From positions 1 to 41,827 of the IMG/VR virus record IMGVR_UViG_3300036782_000148: a stretch of 41,827 nt of DNA. One strand, 5' to 3'. The DNA comes from a virus. Each line of letters opens with the position of its first letter. Positions within the stretch are counted from its first letter, which is position 1. Below the pieces are notes generated by a model, which saw only the letters and a list, made by a program, of their open reading frames with translations, searched no databases and was not told the origin of the DNA. Below, in pieces: positions 1-5,405 of the stretch. The translations under genes and the position numbers were made by a program.

Positions 1-239
1 TGCTCGTACTCAACGCCGTACATGGGTCTCATGCCGTCCGGCATATTCATGTCTAGCCCGTCCGCGCGGCACTGCGACAGCCACGCCTGAGCGTCCCAAT
101 GCACGGTAAACATGAGCGGCCGGTGTACGCCGTCCGGGTAGGGCAAGCCTGCGTAGGCACGGTGCACGTGGTCAACGATCCGCCAGTGTCCGGCCGTGTG
201 GTAGGCGAGTTCGTACCGCGCAGCCGGGGGCAACTTCAT
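1..239 (-). CDS. Partial unknown protein, 3' end beyond the window
   Basis: An open frame starts with ATG at 239 and stays open to base 1 (79 codons seen). The ATG overlaps the TGA of the preceding gene (ATGA), which indicates translational coupling in the operon that begins near 1165. The visible part is rich in Trp, Tyr and His and matches no family I recognise. If base 1 joins base 41827 in a circular genome, the frame would continue about 20 codons into the integrase gene in another frame before a TAA; that overlap is inferred, not seen. Confidence 0.7.
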   Translation of the reverse strand, partial: MKLPPAARYELAYHTAGHWRIVDHVHRAYAGLPYPDGVHRPLMFTVHWDAQAWLSQCRADGLDMNMPDGMRPMYGVEYE

Positions 240-502
240 ACGGTCACCTTCCGGGGGTCGTACGGCATTGCCTCGCCGTCTATCAGCGGGATGCGTCCCC
301 ACACCCGGTAGCACCTCGCTAGCCACGCTTCCGCCGCTTCCTTGGACGTCCATTCCAGGGGTAGGCGGTTAGCCCCTTCCGGCAGCGTGCAATACCCCCT
401 TACCTCGCCGTCCAGGATCACCCATGGGCGGTGCTCCTCGGTCCTCTTCAGTACTTCCGTTCGCCAGTCCGGCGGACGCTGCGTTACTCGGTATCGCCGC
501 AT
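236..502 (-). CDS. Unknown 88-aa protein
   Basis: An 88-residue soluble protein, basic and Trp-rich at the N-terminus (VTQRPPDWRTEVLKR), with a central segment WVILDGEVRGYCTLPEGANR and a helical EWTSKEAAEAWLARCYRVWG stretch. No family recognised. The ATG at 502 has no clear Shine-Dalgarno and follows the previous stop by 19 nt, so the start is less certain than for its neighbours. The stop overlaps the next start. It is the third gene of a four-gene cluster at the end of the early region. Confidence 0.7.
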   Translation of the reverse strand: MRRYRVTQRPPDWRTEVLKRTEEHRPWVILDGEVRGYCTLPEGANRLPLEWTSKEAAEAWLARCYRVWGRIPLIDGEAMPYDPRKVTV

Positions 503-521
503 GGGGTAAGGCTACTGACGA

Positions 522-791
522 TCACTCACCTAGGACAGAGAACGTCACGACTACCCCACTCGCGCGGTACTCCCATGAGTTGCCCCGAGAAAGGGCTAGA
601 GCGCCGTCTGTGGCCGCTTGTAGCCGCATTGGGTGCAGTACCGCCCCCAACACGTTTGCGGCCATCTCAGCGGGCATGTGAGCCAGCGTCGGGCGCATCT
701 CAGCGATGACCGCCCGCGCTGCGTCCTCGGCCGTCTCGCCGTCCGCTCGTCCGGCACCTACACCCGCTATCAACCACTCGGCACGGATCAT
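522..791 (-). CDS. Unknown 89-aa protein
   Basis: The start ATG at 791 overlaps the TGA of the upstream gene (ATGA), so I chose MIRAEWLIAG over an upstream in-frame GTG. The protein has an Ala-rich, probably helical N-terminal half (EDAARAVIAEMRPTLAHMPAEMAANVLGA) and a beta-like C-terminus (YRASGVVVTFSV). No family recognised. Coupling to both neighbours suggests joint expression with the adjacent unknown genes. Confidence 0.7.
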   Translation of the reverse strand: MIRAEWLIAGVGAGRADGETAEDAARAVIAEMRPTLAHMPAEMAANVLGAVLHPMRLQAATDGALALSRGNSWEYRASGVVVTFSVLGE

Positions 792-1165
792 GCAATGGAG
801 GCTAGCCGGGTTGTCGTGACGTCGAGTTGCCACGCCTCAAATGCTCGCGGGTTGTCCAGGATGAACCACTCACCGCCGGTCGGCTCGTACCGGTCCAACC
901 TGTCGCACCAGCGGAACGGCAGAACGGCCAACAGACGCCCCGTGACGCACCCGTGGACCACGAGCCGAGTCAACACCGGGCGCGGGTTCTTACGGGTCGC
1001 TGAGGCGGTCATACAGTGCCCGTACGCGGCGACTAGGGCCCGCACCTCCCCCACGTTGTCCGCGTACTCTCTCGCGCTACCGCACTGCCCCCAGCGTTTC
1101 CCGTCCGGGCTGCACTCGTACGTCAGTTCGATATCAAGCGCGATGCGGTACCCGTCGCTAAACAC
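788..1165 (-). CDS. Unknown 125-aa protein, first gene of the left-end operon
   Basis: The GTG at 1165 is preceded by AAGGGG at 6-nt spacing; a TTG at 1183 is an alternative start. The sequence has scattered cysteines (YECSPDGKRWGQCGSAREY, VHGCVTGR, FRWCDRLDRYE) and a C-terminal FILDNPRAFEAWQLDVTTTR. Its C-terminus resembles the PLEW-SKEAAEAWLARC segment of the gene at 236-502 (both look like short helix-containing tails near a domain end), but I cannot assign a family. A 298-nt gap upstream probably contains the operon promoter. Confidence 0.7.
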   Translation of the reverse strand: MFSDGYRIALDIELTYECSPDGKRWGQCGSAREYADNVGEVRALVAAYGHCMTASATRKNPRPVLTRLVVHGCVTGRLLAVLPFRWCDRLDRYEPTGGEWFILDNPRAFEAWQLDVTTTRLASIA

Positions 1166-1463
1166 CCTTGTCCCCTTGCGCAACTGTGAATATCTAGTGA
1201 GATTCTGTCACGCGCCGTTCATGATCACTTTACGGACTCTTGACGCGATCTTGGGCAACACGGACATACAGGCGATCTTTCCGTGAGCTTTATGAACACA
1301 ACTTCAATAGATCGTTGAAAACTCAAGGAAGTTGACGCCCTGTGATCTGCATCACGCACCCATGGCGCAACCCGTTGATGGTTACAGGTGACGCTCATTC
1401 GACTACAAACAGTGAGGACCACCTAGGAACGTCCCTAGGTGGTCCTACTGCAAGCGCAGTACG
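1166..1463 (-). promoter_or_regulatory. Non-coding leader region, AT-rich, with palindrome copy 1
   Basis: No supportable gene is seen here. The stretch is visibly richer in A and T than its surroundings. It contains an inverted repeat with arms CAACTTC/GAAGTTG (about 1298-1333) and, at 1415-1446, an extended palindrome around repeat copy 1. It probably holds the promoter for the 788-1165 operon, but no convincing -35/-10 pair stands out. The AT-rich dyad could also be a protein-binding or recombination site. Confidence 0.4.
1420..1441. repeat. Palindrome copy 1 (one change)
   Basis: Half-site CACCTAGGAAC, right half carries one change (GTCCC for GTTCC). Flanks AGGAC/GTCCT extend the dyad to 1415-1446. 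Lies after the stop of the 1464-1709 gene, so it could also act as a hairpin at the mRNA end. Confidence 0.9.
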
Positions 1464-1709
1464 TTACTTGGCGATCAGTTCGCCCCAACCCCCGCCGGTC
1501 GCGCGGTAAAGGGAAACGGCCTCGCCGGTCTCGCGAGTGAAGCACTGGTACGCGTCGGCCACGTTCTCAAAGACGAACTTGTGAACGCCGACGTTCACCC
1601 AGTAGTTAACCGCCGCAGCCTTAGCGCGGTACGCCCGCTCTTCCCAGCTACGGGGCAGGTCACCCGGAACGGTGTACAGCGCGCGGTCCGCCTCGGTGAG
1701 CTTGATCAT
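1464..1709 (-). CDS. Unknown 81-aa protein
   Basis: ATG at 1709 preceded by GGAAGGAA at good spacing. The protein is largely helical by composition (SWEERAYRAKAAAVNYWVNVGVHKFVFENVADAYQCFTRE) and ends in a Gly/Trp-rich tail. No family recognised. It is a single-gene unit: palindrome copy 2 and a copy of the leader element lie upstream, palindrome copy 1 lies downstream. The self-contained arrangement is shared by the next five genes. Confidence 0.75.
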   Translation of the reverse strand: MIKLTEADRALYTVPGDLPRSWEERAYRAKAAAVNYWVNVGVHKFVFENVADAYQCFTRETGEAVSLYRATGGGWGELIAK

Positions 1710-1728
1710 TTCGATTCCTTCCGTTTCC

Positions 1729-1754
1729 CTCGCGGCGTGTTCCGCTCGGTGTGG
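1729..1754 (-). promoter_or_regulatory. Leader element copy 1 (diverged)
   Basis: Diverged copy of the leader element (consensus on the minus strand GCCGAACGG, AACAC, GCCGAACGG) located 20-45 nt upstream of the start at 1709. Confidence 0.6.
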
Positions 1755-1786
1755 TTGAACCGTAGCACGTGCGTGCCGTGCTGCAC

Positions 1787-1808
1787 CACCTAGGAACGTC
1801 CCTAGGTG
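1787..1808. repeat. Palindrome copy 2 (one change)
   Basis: Same variant as copy 1 (GTCCC in the right half). Sits between the terminator of the 1924-2088 gene and the start of the 1464-1709 gene. Confidence 0.9.
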
Positions 1809-1837
1809 CTATCCGCTGTACGCCCGTCTGCGGGCAT

Positions 1838-1876
1838 GAAATAGCCCCGCCCGACCACGGGGCCGAACGGGGCTGT
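1838..1876 (-). terminator. Rho-independent terminator of the 54-aa gene
   Basis: On the minus strand AGCCCCG...CGGGGCT forms a stem followed by ATTTC. It lies 48 nt after the stop of the 1924-2088 gene. Confidence 0.7.
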
Positions 1877-1923
1877 GAGGCTGCGAGAGGGGCCGTCAGG
1901 CGCTCTGGCGACCCCCCACCAGC

Positions 1924-2088
1924 CTAGGCGGTCAGCCGGGCAAGCTCCGCACGCCAGTAGGCGAGTTCCCGCGCCTGCTCAAAGTAGATGGGCTGACCGA
2001 CCCACCCGCACGCCTCATAGCCGGACAGCGCCCGCTCAGTGTCGGCAACGTAGGTGCGGCACATCTCGATTTCCTGAGCCTTGGTCAT
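1924..2088 (-). CDS. Small 54-aa protein
   Basis: ATG at 2088 with GGAAGG at proper spacing; TAG at 1924. The protein (starting MTKAQEIEMCRTYVADTERA) looks all-helical with two Cys and many Arg/Glu, suited to a short coiled coil or helical hairpin. No family recognised. It has its own sigma70-like promoter, leader element and terminator, so it is transcribed as a single-gene unit within the small-gene array. No palindrome lies directly upstream of this one. Confidence 0.75.
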   Translation of the reverse strand: MTKAQEIEMCRTYVADTERALSGYEACGWVGQPIYFEQARELAYWRAELARLTA

Positions 2089-2106
2089 TGTGGTTCCTTC
2101 CGGTCA

Positions 2107-2133
2107 CCCCTCGGGCGTGTTCCCTCGGCGGTG
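2107..2133 (-). promoter_or_regulatory. Leader element copy 2 (diverged)
   Basis: Diverged copy keeping GAACACGCC, located about 20-45 nt upstream of the 2088 start and downstream of the -10 box. Confidence 0.6.
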
Positions 2134-2139
2134 AGGCCA

Positions 2140-2168
2140 TCTAAACACGAGAAACCCCCCGGTCGCAA
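2140..2168 (-). promoter_or_regulatory. Sigma70-like promoter for the 54-aa gene
   Basis: Minus strand -35 TTGCGA (2163-2168), 17-nt spacer, -10 TTTAGA (2140-2145). The -35 box overlaps the terminator hairpin of the upstream gene. Confidence 0.5.
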
Positions 2169-2180
2169 CCGAGGGGTTCT
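2150..2180 (-). terminator. Terminator of the 81-aa gene
   Basis: Minus strand AACCCCTCGG...CCGGGGGGTTTC stem with a short T-tract, about 20 nt after the stop at 2201. Confidence 0.7.
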
Positions 2181-2200
2181 CATACTTAAGGCGTAGCCGA

Positions 2201-2446
2201 TCAGGGAATGATTGCTTCAGTGGGGGAGACGACCCGCACGTCAATGAGCATCACGCCACGCTCAGCGGCCACACGCTCTACAACCTCGCGCACCTCGGGC
2301 AGCAACTCGTCAAGGTGGTTGGTGGTCACGACCGGAGTGGTCTTGGACCGGCCAAGCGGGTTGGCCTTACGGCGGGGACGGGGGGTGTTGGCAACCTCGC
2401 CCGTGAGCCGGACCTGATCCCGGAAACCTCCGCGACGGTTGTTCAT
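2201..2446 (-). CDS. Unknown 81-aa basic protein
   Basis: ATG at 2446 with AGAGGAAA upstream; an upstream in-frame GTG was rejected because the leader element and promoter lie there. The N-terminal 35 residues are Arg/Asn/Pro-rich and probably disordered (FRDQVRLTGE, RPRRKANPLGRSK); the C-terminal half (ELLPEVREVVERVAAERGVMLIDVRVVSPTEA would fold as helix plus strands) is compact. A nucleic-acid-binding role would fit the basic tail, but that is only inference. It is a single-gene unit with promoter, palindrome copy 3, leader element and terminator. Confidence 0.75.
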   Translation of the reverse strand: MNNRRGGFRDQVRLTGEVANTPRPRRKANPLGRSKTTPVVTTNHLDELLPEVREVVERVAAERGVMLIDVRVVSPTEAIIP

Positions 2447-2465
2447 ATTCTTTCCTCTCGTCTCT

Positions 2466-2490
2466 GCCGTTCGGCGTGTTCCGTTCGGCG
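2466..2490 (-). promoter_or_regulatory. Leader element copy 3 (canonical)
   Basis: Two copies of GCCGAACGG separated by AACAC on the minus strand. It starts about 8 nt downstream of the predicted transcription start and ends about 20 nt before the start codon. Confidence 0.7.
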
Positions 2491-2499
2491 ACAAACAGA

Positions 2500-2529
2500 A
2501 CAGTACACATGCGCGCCGCTCGTGTCCAA
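2500..2529 (-). promoter_or_regulatory. Sigma70-like promoter for the 2201-2446 gene
   Basis: Minus strand -35 TTGGAC (2524-2529), 18-nt spacer, -10 TACTGT (2500-2505). The palindrome copy 3 ends only 2 nt from the -35 box, as an operator would. Confidence 0.6.
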
Positions 2530-2531
2530 TC

Positions 2532-2553
2532 CACCTAGGAACGTTCCCAGGTG
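2532..2553. repeat. Palindrome copy 3 (one change)
   Basis: One change (CCCAGG for CCTAGG). Abuts the -35 box of the promoter at 2500-2529. Confidence 0.9.
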
Positions 2554-2569
2554 CTCATCCCCGGGCACG

Positions 2570-2603
2570 ACGTAGGGCCCCGGTCGAAACCGGGGCCCTA
2601 CGT
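2570..2603 (-). terminator. Perfect 14-bp hairpin after the 106-aa gene
   Basis: Arms ACGTAGGGCCCCGG and its exact complement with a 6-nt loop, 13 nt after the stop at 2616. No T-tract follows, so termination is inferred from position and stability. Confidence 0.6.
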
Positions 2604-2615
2604 CTAAGCGCCTAC

Positions 2616-2936
2616 TTACTCGCCGAACCGACCGGCGCGGCACTGCTCGCTGTCGCACGTGGCGTTCTCAAACAGCCCATCACAGTCCATCTCCCACGTA
2701 CGGGGGCGGGAACCACAGTACATGCACGCGTTGGCGGTCCACTCCTTCACGTCCCGGATCACCTGAATAAAGTTGGCGAGTTCGGGAGTCTTGCGCGTCT
2801 CGCGGATGATAAAGGCAGCGTGGCTTTCGGTGATCTTGCTTTCAAGCTCGCGGCTCACGTAGTACGCGTAGTAAGTCACCTCAACGTCCGTCGCGGTCTT
2901 GCCGGGGAAGTAGTTGATTCCCTTGGTGAGGCTCAT
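2616..2936 (-). CDS. Unknown 106-aa protein with C-terminal zinc-ribbon-like cysteines
   Basis: ATG at 2936 with AAAGGCGAG upstream. Residues 1-65 look like a mixed alpha/beta region (VEVTYYAYYVSRELESKI, FIIRETRKTPELANFIQVI). The C-terminal 40 residues carry CMYCG and CDSEQC, plausibly a structural zinc site. Function unknown. Single-gene unit with a strong promoter next to palindrome copy 4, a leader element, and a 14-bp hairpin downstream. Confidence 0.8.
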   Translation of the reverse strand: MSLTKGINYFPGKTATDVEVTYYAYYVSRELESKITESHAAFIIRETRKTPELANFIQVIRDVKEWTANACMYCGSRPRTWEMDCDGLFENATCDSEQCRAGRFGE

Positions 2937-2955
2937 GCGCTCGCCTTTCGTTCAC

Positions 2956-2981
2956 CCGCTCGGCGTGTTCCGTGCGGTGTG
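2956..2981 (-). promoter_or_regulatory. Leader element copy 4 (diverged)
   Basis: Keeps GGAACACGCCGAGCGG; located 20-45 nt upstream of the 2936 start. Confidence 0.6.
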
Positions 2982-2986
2982 CCCTC

Positions 2987-3016
2987 ACTATAGGCATACG
3001 GCGCGACGGGATGCAA
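2987..3016 (-). promoter_or_regulatory. Sigma70-like promoter for the 106-aa gene
   Basis: Minus strand -35 TTGCAT (3011-3016), 18-nt spacer, -10 TATAGT (2987-2992). It is the best -10 box in the array. Palindrome copy 4 lies 3 nt upstream of the -35 box. Confidence 0.7.
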
Positions 3017-3019
3017 CAC

Positions 3020-3041
3020 CACCTAGGAACGTTCCTAGGTG
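3020..3041. repeat. Palindrome copy 4 (perfect)
   Basis: Perfect 22-bp copy directly upstream of the promoter at 2987-3016 and downstream of a terminator. Confidence 0.95.
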
Positions 3042-3050
3042 CTCAAACGG

Positions 3051-3079
3051 AAAAACCCCCGGCATGGTCGCCGGGGGTC
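3051..3079 (-). terminator. Rho-independent terminator of the 43-aa gene
   Basis: Minus strand ACCCCCGGC...GCCGGGGGT followed by TTTTCC. Confidence 0.8.
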
Positions 3080-3094
3080 TCTCTAGGCTAGGGC

Positions 3095-3226
3095 TTACTC
3101 GGCGTACGCGCCGGTACCCTCGAACTCATCGCGGCACTCGGGCTCACAGAACAGATCACCGGGAGCGGCGGGGGCATCCTCACAGTTGGCACACGGACGG
3201 CCGCTGATCATGTCGAAAAAGTCCAT
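3095..3226 (-). CDS. Small 43-aa acidic zinc-binding-like protein
   Basis: ATG at 3226 with GAGGAGAG upstream; TAA at 3095. The protein (MDFFDMISGRPCANCE...) is acidic and carries C-x2-C and C-x3-C (CANC, CEPEC), enough for one zinc ion. It resembles the many tiny treble-clef/zinc-ribbon proteins of actinophages, but no function is known to me. It is a single-gene unit with its own leader element and terminator; a weak promoter (TTATCG, 19 nt, TACTGT at 3275-3305) overlaps the upstream gene's end. Confidence 0.75.
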   Translation of the reverse strand: MDFFDMISGRPCANCEDAPAAPGDLFCEPECRDEFEGTGAYAE

Positions 3227-3242
3227 CGTCTCTCCTCGGGTC

Positions 3243-3270
3243 GCCGTTCGGCGTGTTCCGTTCGGCGTGG
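3243..3270 (-). promoter_or_regulatory. Leader element copy 5 (canonical)
   Basis: Canonical copy, GCCGAACGG, AACAC, GCCGAACGG on the minus strand, 17-44 nt upstream of the 3226 start. Confidence 0.7.
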
Positions 3271-3564
3271 TCACACAGTAGCACGCTCTTGCGTGTGCTC
3301 GATAACCTCACTCTTGTGCCGAGTGCGTATCAGCGTCCACCCGTCCGCGCGCAACTCCTTATGGAGCGGGCCGGTTATCTCGAAAACGGCATCAAGGTTC
3401 GGGAAGATCGTACGCGTCTCGTCCGGTTCCTCACCGTGCGTGCGGTCGATAAACGTAAGAGCCTTACGATCGTCGCCCGCCCGGTCGCTACGGCGTACGC
3501 GGATGATGAACCAATCCAGCGCGTCAGGGTCCGTCGCGCTCTGCCGTGACCATTCCCAATCCAT
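3271..3564 (-). CDS. Unknown 97-aa protein
   Basis: ATG at 3564 with AAAGGGG upstream. The protein begins MDWEWSRQSATDPDALDWFI and is highly charged; beta-like segments WFIIRVRRS, KALTFIDR, AVFEITGPLH and WTLIRTRH suggest a small alpha/beta fold. No family recognised. Single-gene unit downstream of palindrome copy 5 and leader element copy 6. A -10-like TAGGTT lies next to the palindrome so that the palindrome would cover the -35 region. Confidence 0.75.
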   Translation of the reverse strand: MDWEWSRQSATDPDALDWFIIRVRRSDRAGDDRKALTFIDRTHGEEPDETRTIFPNLDAVFEITGPLHKELRADGWTLIRTRHKSEVIEHTQERATV

Positions 3565-3581
3565 CGGTGCCCCTTTCGTTC

Positions 3582-3609
3582 GCCGTCCGGCGTGTTCCGT
3601 TCGGCATGG
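3582..3609 (-). promoter_or_regulatory. Leader element copy 6
   Basis: Near-canonical copy (one half GCCGGACGG) in the 5' leader of the 3271-3564 gene. Confidence 0.65.
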
Positions 3610-3624
3610 ATGAACCTAGCACAC

Positions 3625-3646
3625 CACCTAGGAACGTTCCTAGGTG
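3625..3646. repeat. Palindrome copy 5 (perfect)
   Basis: Perfect copy between the terminator of the 31-aa gene and the 3271-3564 gene. Confidence 0.95.
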
Positions 3647-3652
3647 CTACGA

Positions 3653-3687
3653 GAAAACCCCCGGCGGGCCGTAGCCAACCGGGGGTC
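3653..3687 (-). terminator. Rho-independent terminator of the 31-aa gene
   Basis: Minus strand ACCCCCGG...CCGGGGGT followed by TTTC, 11 nt after the stop at 3698. Confidence 0.75.
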
Positions 3688-3697
3688 ACTCATCTAG

Positions 3698-3793
3698 CTA
3701 GCGCTTGACCCAAACAAAGATATGGGCCCGCTTAGGGTGTCCGTCGCACGCCTTGCCGTGCGCCTTGCAGTACAACTCTCGAATCTCCGGCAT
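3698..3793 (-). CDS. 31-aa microprotein with Cys/His pattern
   Basis: ATG at 3793 preceded by AGGGAGG at optimal spacing; TAG at 3698. The product (MPEIRELYCKAHGKACDGHP...) has C-x2-H and C-x2-H, the spacing of a miniature zinc knuckle, then a basic-hydrophobic tail. Function unknown. It has its own palindrome (copy 6), a -10-like TTACTGT at 3836-3841 and a terminator, but lacks the leader element seen in neighbouring units. The strong ribosome site and private terminator make it a convincing gene despite its size. Confidence 0.7.
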   Translation of the reverse strand: MPEIRELYCKAHGKACDGHPKRAHIFVWVKR

Positions 3794-3863
3794 GTTGCCT
3801 CCCTTGTGGGCCCGCCCTTGTTGGCGTCGAGACCGACAGTAACACGACTCAGCGGGGAGGCAC

Positions 3864-3885
3864 CACCTAGGAACGTTCCTAGGTG
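3864..3885. repeat. Palindrome copy 6 (perfect)
   Basis: Perfect copy starting right after the TGA of the 3887-4069 gene and upstream of the 31-aa gene. Confidence 0.95.
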
Positions 3886-3886
3886 C

Positions 3887-4069
3887 TCAGGGTCGCGCGC
3901 CTACTAGCTCCGCCCGTCCCTGGAAAGGGTCCACGCGGATACCGGCAGCGTTCACAGCCTCAGCGGCAACGGCGATCACGTCGCCCCGATGCTGAGTTTC
4001 CGGTGCCGATAGGTCGAGTTGCACCACCTTGCACCCCGTAGGGAACTCCACACGCCACACGTTCCGCAT
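3887..4069 (-). CDS. Unknown 60-aa protein
   Basis: ATG at 4069 has a strong CAGGAGGGG site, which is why I prefer it to the upstream in-frame GTG at 4117. The product starts MRNVWRVEFPTGCKVVQLDL and includes an Ala/Val-rich helix (DVIAVAAEAVNAAGI). It looks like a small alpha/beta domain with two or three strands around one helix. Last gene of the ThyX operon, 54 nt after the deaminase stop. No family recognised. Confidence 0.7.
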   Translation of the reverse strand: MRNVWRVEFPTGCKVVQLDLSAPETQHRGDVIAVAAEAVNAAGIRVDPFQGRAELVGARP

Positions 4070-4123
4070 GACCCCTCCTGACTCTAGACGAACTCCCAGT
4101 GTCTCAAGTGAGCGCACCCGCTG

Positions 4124-4507
4124 TCAAACCGGCGTCACTACGCGTGCGATCCCTGCGGACTCAATTAGCGTCGCGCACTGTGGGCACGGTGCCCGCGTCA
4201 CGTACAGCGTAGACCCCGGTAGATCCTCGGGGCGTGCTCGCGTAATCGCGTTGAACTCCGCATGGTTTGCGGCACAGTTGGCATAGTTACTGTCCGGCGC
4301 ACAAGTCTCGCGGCTCATCTTCCCGCGCGGACAGTTACCGGCGCTAGCACACCCCGGGATACCGGCAGGCAAGCCGTTGTAGCCGGGGGTAACCCTGTGG
4401 TCCCGAGAGACCAACAGGGCCCCCACCTGTGCGCGTGTGCAGTCGGCGCGAGTAGCCGCCCACCCGGCACCAGCAAGGTAGTAGCTATCCCAATCCGGGC
4501 GCGTCAC
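4124..4507 (-). CDS. Deoxycytidylate (dCMP) deaminase-like protein
   Basis: A 127-aa zinc-dependent cytidine/deoxycytidylate deaminase. The signature is complete: the HAE motif (NCAANHAEFNAI, about residues 78-89) supplies the zinc His and the catalytic Glu, and PCPQC (about residues 107-111) supplies the two zinc cysteines. The family converts dCMP to dUMP, the substrate for thymidylate synthase, and ThyX lies in the same operon, so together they feed dTTP synthesis. The start is GTG at 4507 in a 4-nt overlap (GTGA) with the upstream gene. A further Cys cluster (CASAGNC, CAPDSNYANC) may bind a second zinc, as in phage dCMP deaminases. Confidence 0.9.
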   Translation of the reverse strand: MTRPDWDSYYLAGAGWAATRADCTRAQVGALLVSRDHRVTPGYNGLPAGIPGCASAGNCPRGKMSRETCAPDSNYANCAANHAEFNAITRARPEDLPGSTLYVTRAPCPQCATLIESAGIARVVTPV

Positions 4508-4842
4508 CGGTACCTCTGTTCAAACTCGATGTAGACGCTGTTCGACGCGCGAGGGTGGATCACAAACGAGTGATCACCCTGTATGCACAGTTTCCCATCT
4601 TCCACGTGCGCCATGATTGAGCGCCTTAGCCGTCCGTCATCCGGCAGCGTGTGAAACGCGATACGCGCACCACGGGGAAGGGGCCTATCCTCGCTCGTGT
4701 AGTCCCTCACGAACGTGTCAGCGTCCGGCACGTTCCCGCGCATCTCCTCTATGCGCTGCCGTTCAACATTCAGCGCACGCCGCAGGCTGGACAGTTCCTC
4801 TTGTGCCCACTTGGGCAAACGCACCTCGCGCGGGTCACGCAT
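4504..4842 (-). CDS. Unknown 112-aa protein with N-terminal coiled coil
   Basis: ATG at 4842 overlaps the previous gene by 8 nt. Residues 8-38 (LPKWAQEELSSLRRALNVERQRIEEM) form a charged helix; the rest (RIAFHTLPDDGRLRRSIMAHV, KLCIQGDHSFVIHP, SVYIEFEQR) looks like a small beta domain. It resembles the helix-plus-beta small proteins that are common between nucleotide-metabolism genes in actinophages. Function unknown. Confidence 0.75.
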   Translation of the reverse strand: MRDPREVRLPKWAQEELSSLRRALNVERQRIEEMRGNVPDADTFVRDYTSEDRPLPRGARIAFHTLPDDGRLRRSIMAHVEDGKLCIQGDHSFVIHPRASNSVYIEFEQRYR

Positions 4843-5176
4843 TCTTGCCTGCCTTGGGCTTGTTGAAGTGTCGGCGTACCGTGCGGATTAGGCGCTCTAT
4901 CGCGTCCCGATCGTCAGCGCTCACGCCGTACGACTCGCGGAGCCACGTACGCGCGGACTTGGCAAACTCGGACGGGTCCGTAATCCGGGTCATGTTGCTG
5001 AAGTTGGAATCATCGAACGGCGAGACGCACGAGCAGCCGTTATCGGTGTCCCAGAACAGCGCACCATCTGACGCGCGCTTGAACACGCCCAACATGTTGA
5101 ACTCATATCCGCCGATGGTGTCCACCGTGCCGATAATCTCGGCGGCGTTGTCCTCGGGGCCGTAGTAGATGTTCAT
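4835..5176 (-). CDS. Unknown 113-aa protein
   Basis: ATG at 5176 overlaps the preceding stop (ATGA). N-terminal half: MNIYYGPEDNAAEIIGTVDT then a predicted beta-rich part ending in NGCSCVSPFDD, with a C-x-C; C-terminal half: a basic helix (WLRESYGVSADDRDAIERLIRTVRRHFNKPK). The layout (short metal-binding-like part, then basic helix) would allow nucleic-acid contact, which is inference. No family recognised. Confidence 0.75.
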   Translation of the reverse strand: MNIYYGPEDNAAEIIGTVDTIGGYEFNMLGVFKRASDGALFWDTDNGCSCVSPFDDSNFSNMTRITDPSEFAKSARTWLRESYGVSADDRDAIERLIRTVRRHFNKPKAGKNA

Positions 5177-5316
5177 GCGGAAACCTCGCCATTCTCAAAC
5201 GGCCCGTAGTAGTCGCGGTACATGTCGCTATCGGCCCACTCGTTAGCCTGCGATTCGGAAATAGTCACACCCTTAATGACCATGTCCGAATACCAACCCT
5301 CAGTAAGTACGTACAC
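5173..5316 (-). CDS. Small 47-aa protein
   Basis: GTG at 5316 follows GAGGAG at 5-nt spacing; the stop overlaps the next ATG. The product starts MYVLTEGWYSDMVIKGVTIS and is rich in Tyr, Asp and Glu. Overlapping stop/start pairs on both sides and the good ribosome site support it as a real coupled gene. Function unknown. Confidence 0.65.
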   Translation of the reverse strand: MYVLTEGWYSDMVIKGVTISESQANEWADSDMYRDYYGPFENGEVSA

Positions 5317-5318
5317 AG

Positions 5319-5405
5319 TCACTCCTCATCGTCCGGGTAGTCATAAATGCAGCTATCGCCGCCGCAGTGTCGGCAATCGTCGTCATCTTCAATCCACGCG
5401 ATCAC
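5319..5405 (-). CDS. 28-aa acidic Cys-containing microprotein
   Basis: GTG at 5405 overlaps the ThyX stop (GTGA), and the TGA at 5319 lies inside the ribosome site of the next gene. The product contains an unbroken run of Asp residues and CRHCGGDSC, a plausible metal-binding knuckle, with an acidic tail. Coupling to ThyX argues for translation; without it the ORF would be too short to call. Function unknown. Confidence 0.55.
   Translation of the reverse strand: MIAWIEDDDDCRHCGGDSCIYDYPDDEE

Noticed and set aside
633-1286. Long plus-strand open frame (217 codons) over the left-end operon
   Set aside because: It is antisense to two coupled minus-strand genes with ribosome sites, has no site of its own and a low-complexity Arg/Ser/Pro composition.
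1298-1333. AT-rich inverted repeat as attP
   Set aside because: Arms of only 7 bp, more than 1.2 kb from integrase even on a circular map, and no way to define a crossover dinucleotide.
2439-2993. Plus-strand frame of 184 codons across the small-gene array
   Set aside because: It runs through two terminators, a promoter, a palindrome and a minus-strand gene; it is a shadow of high-GC coding sequence.
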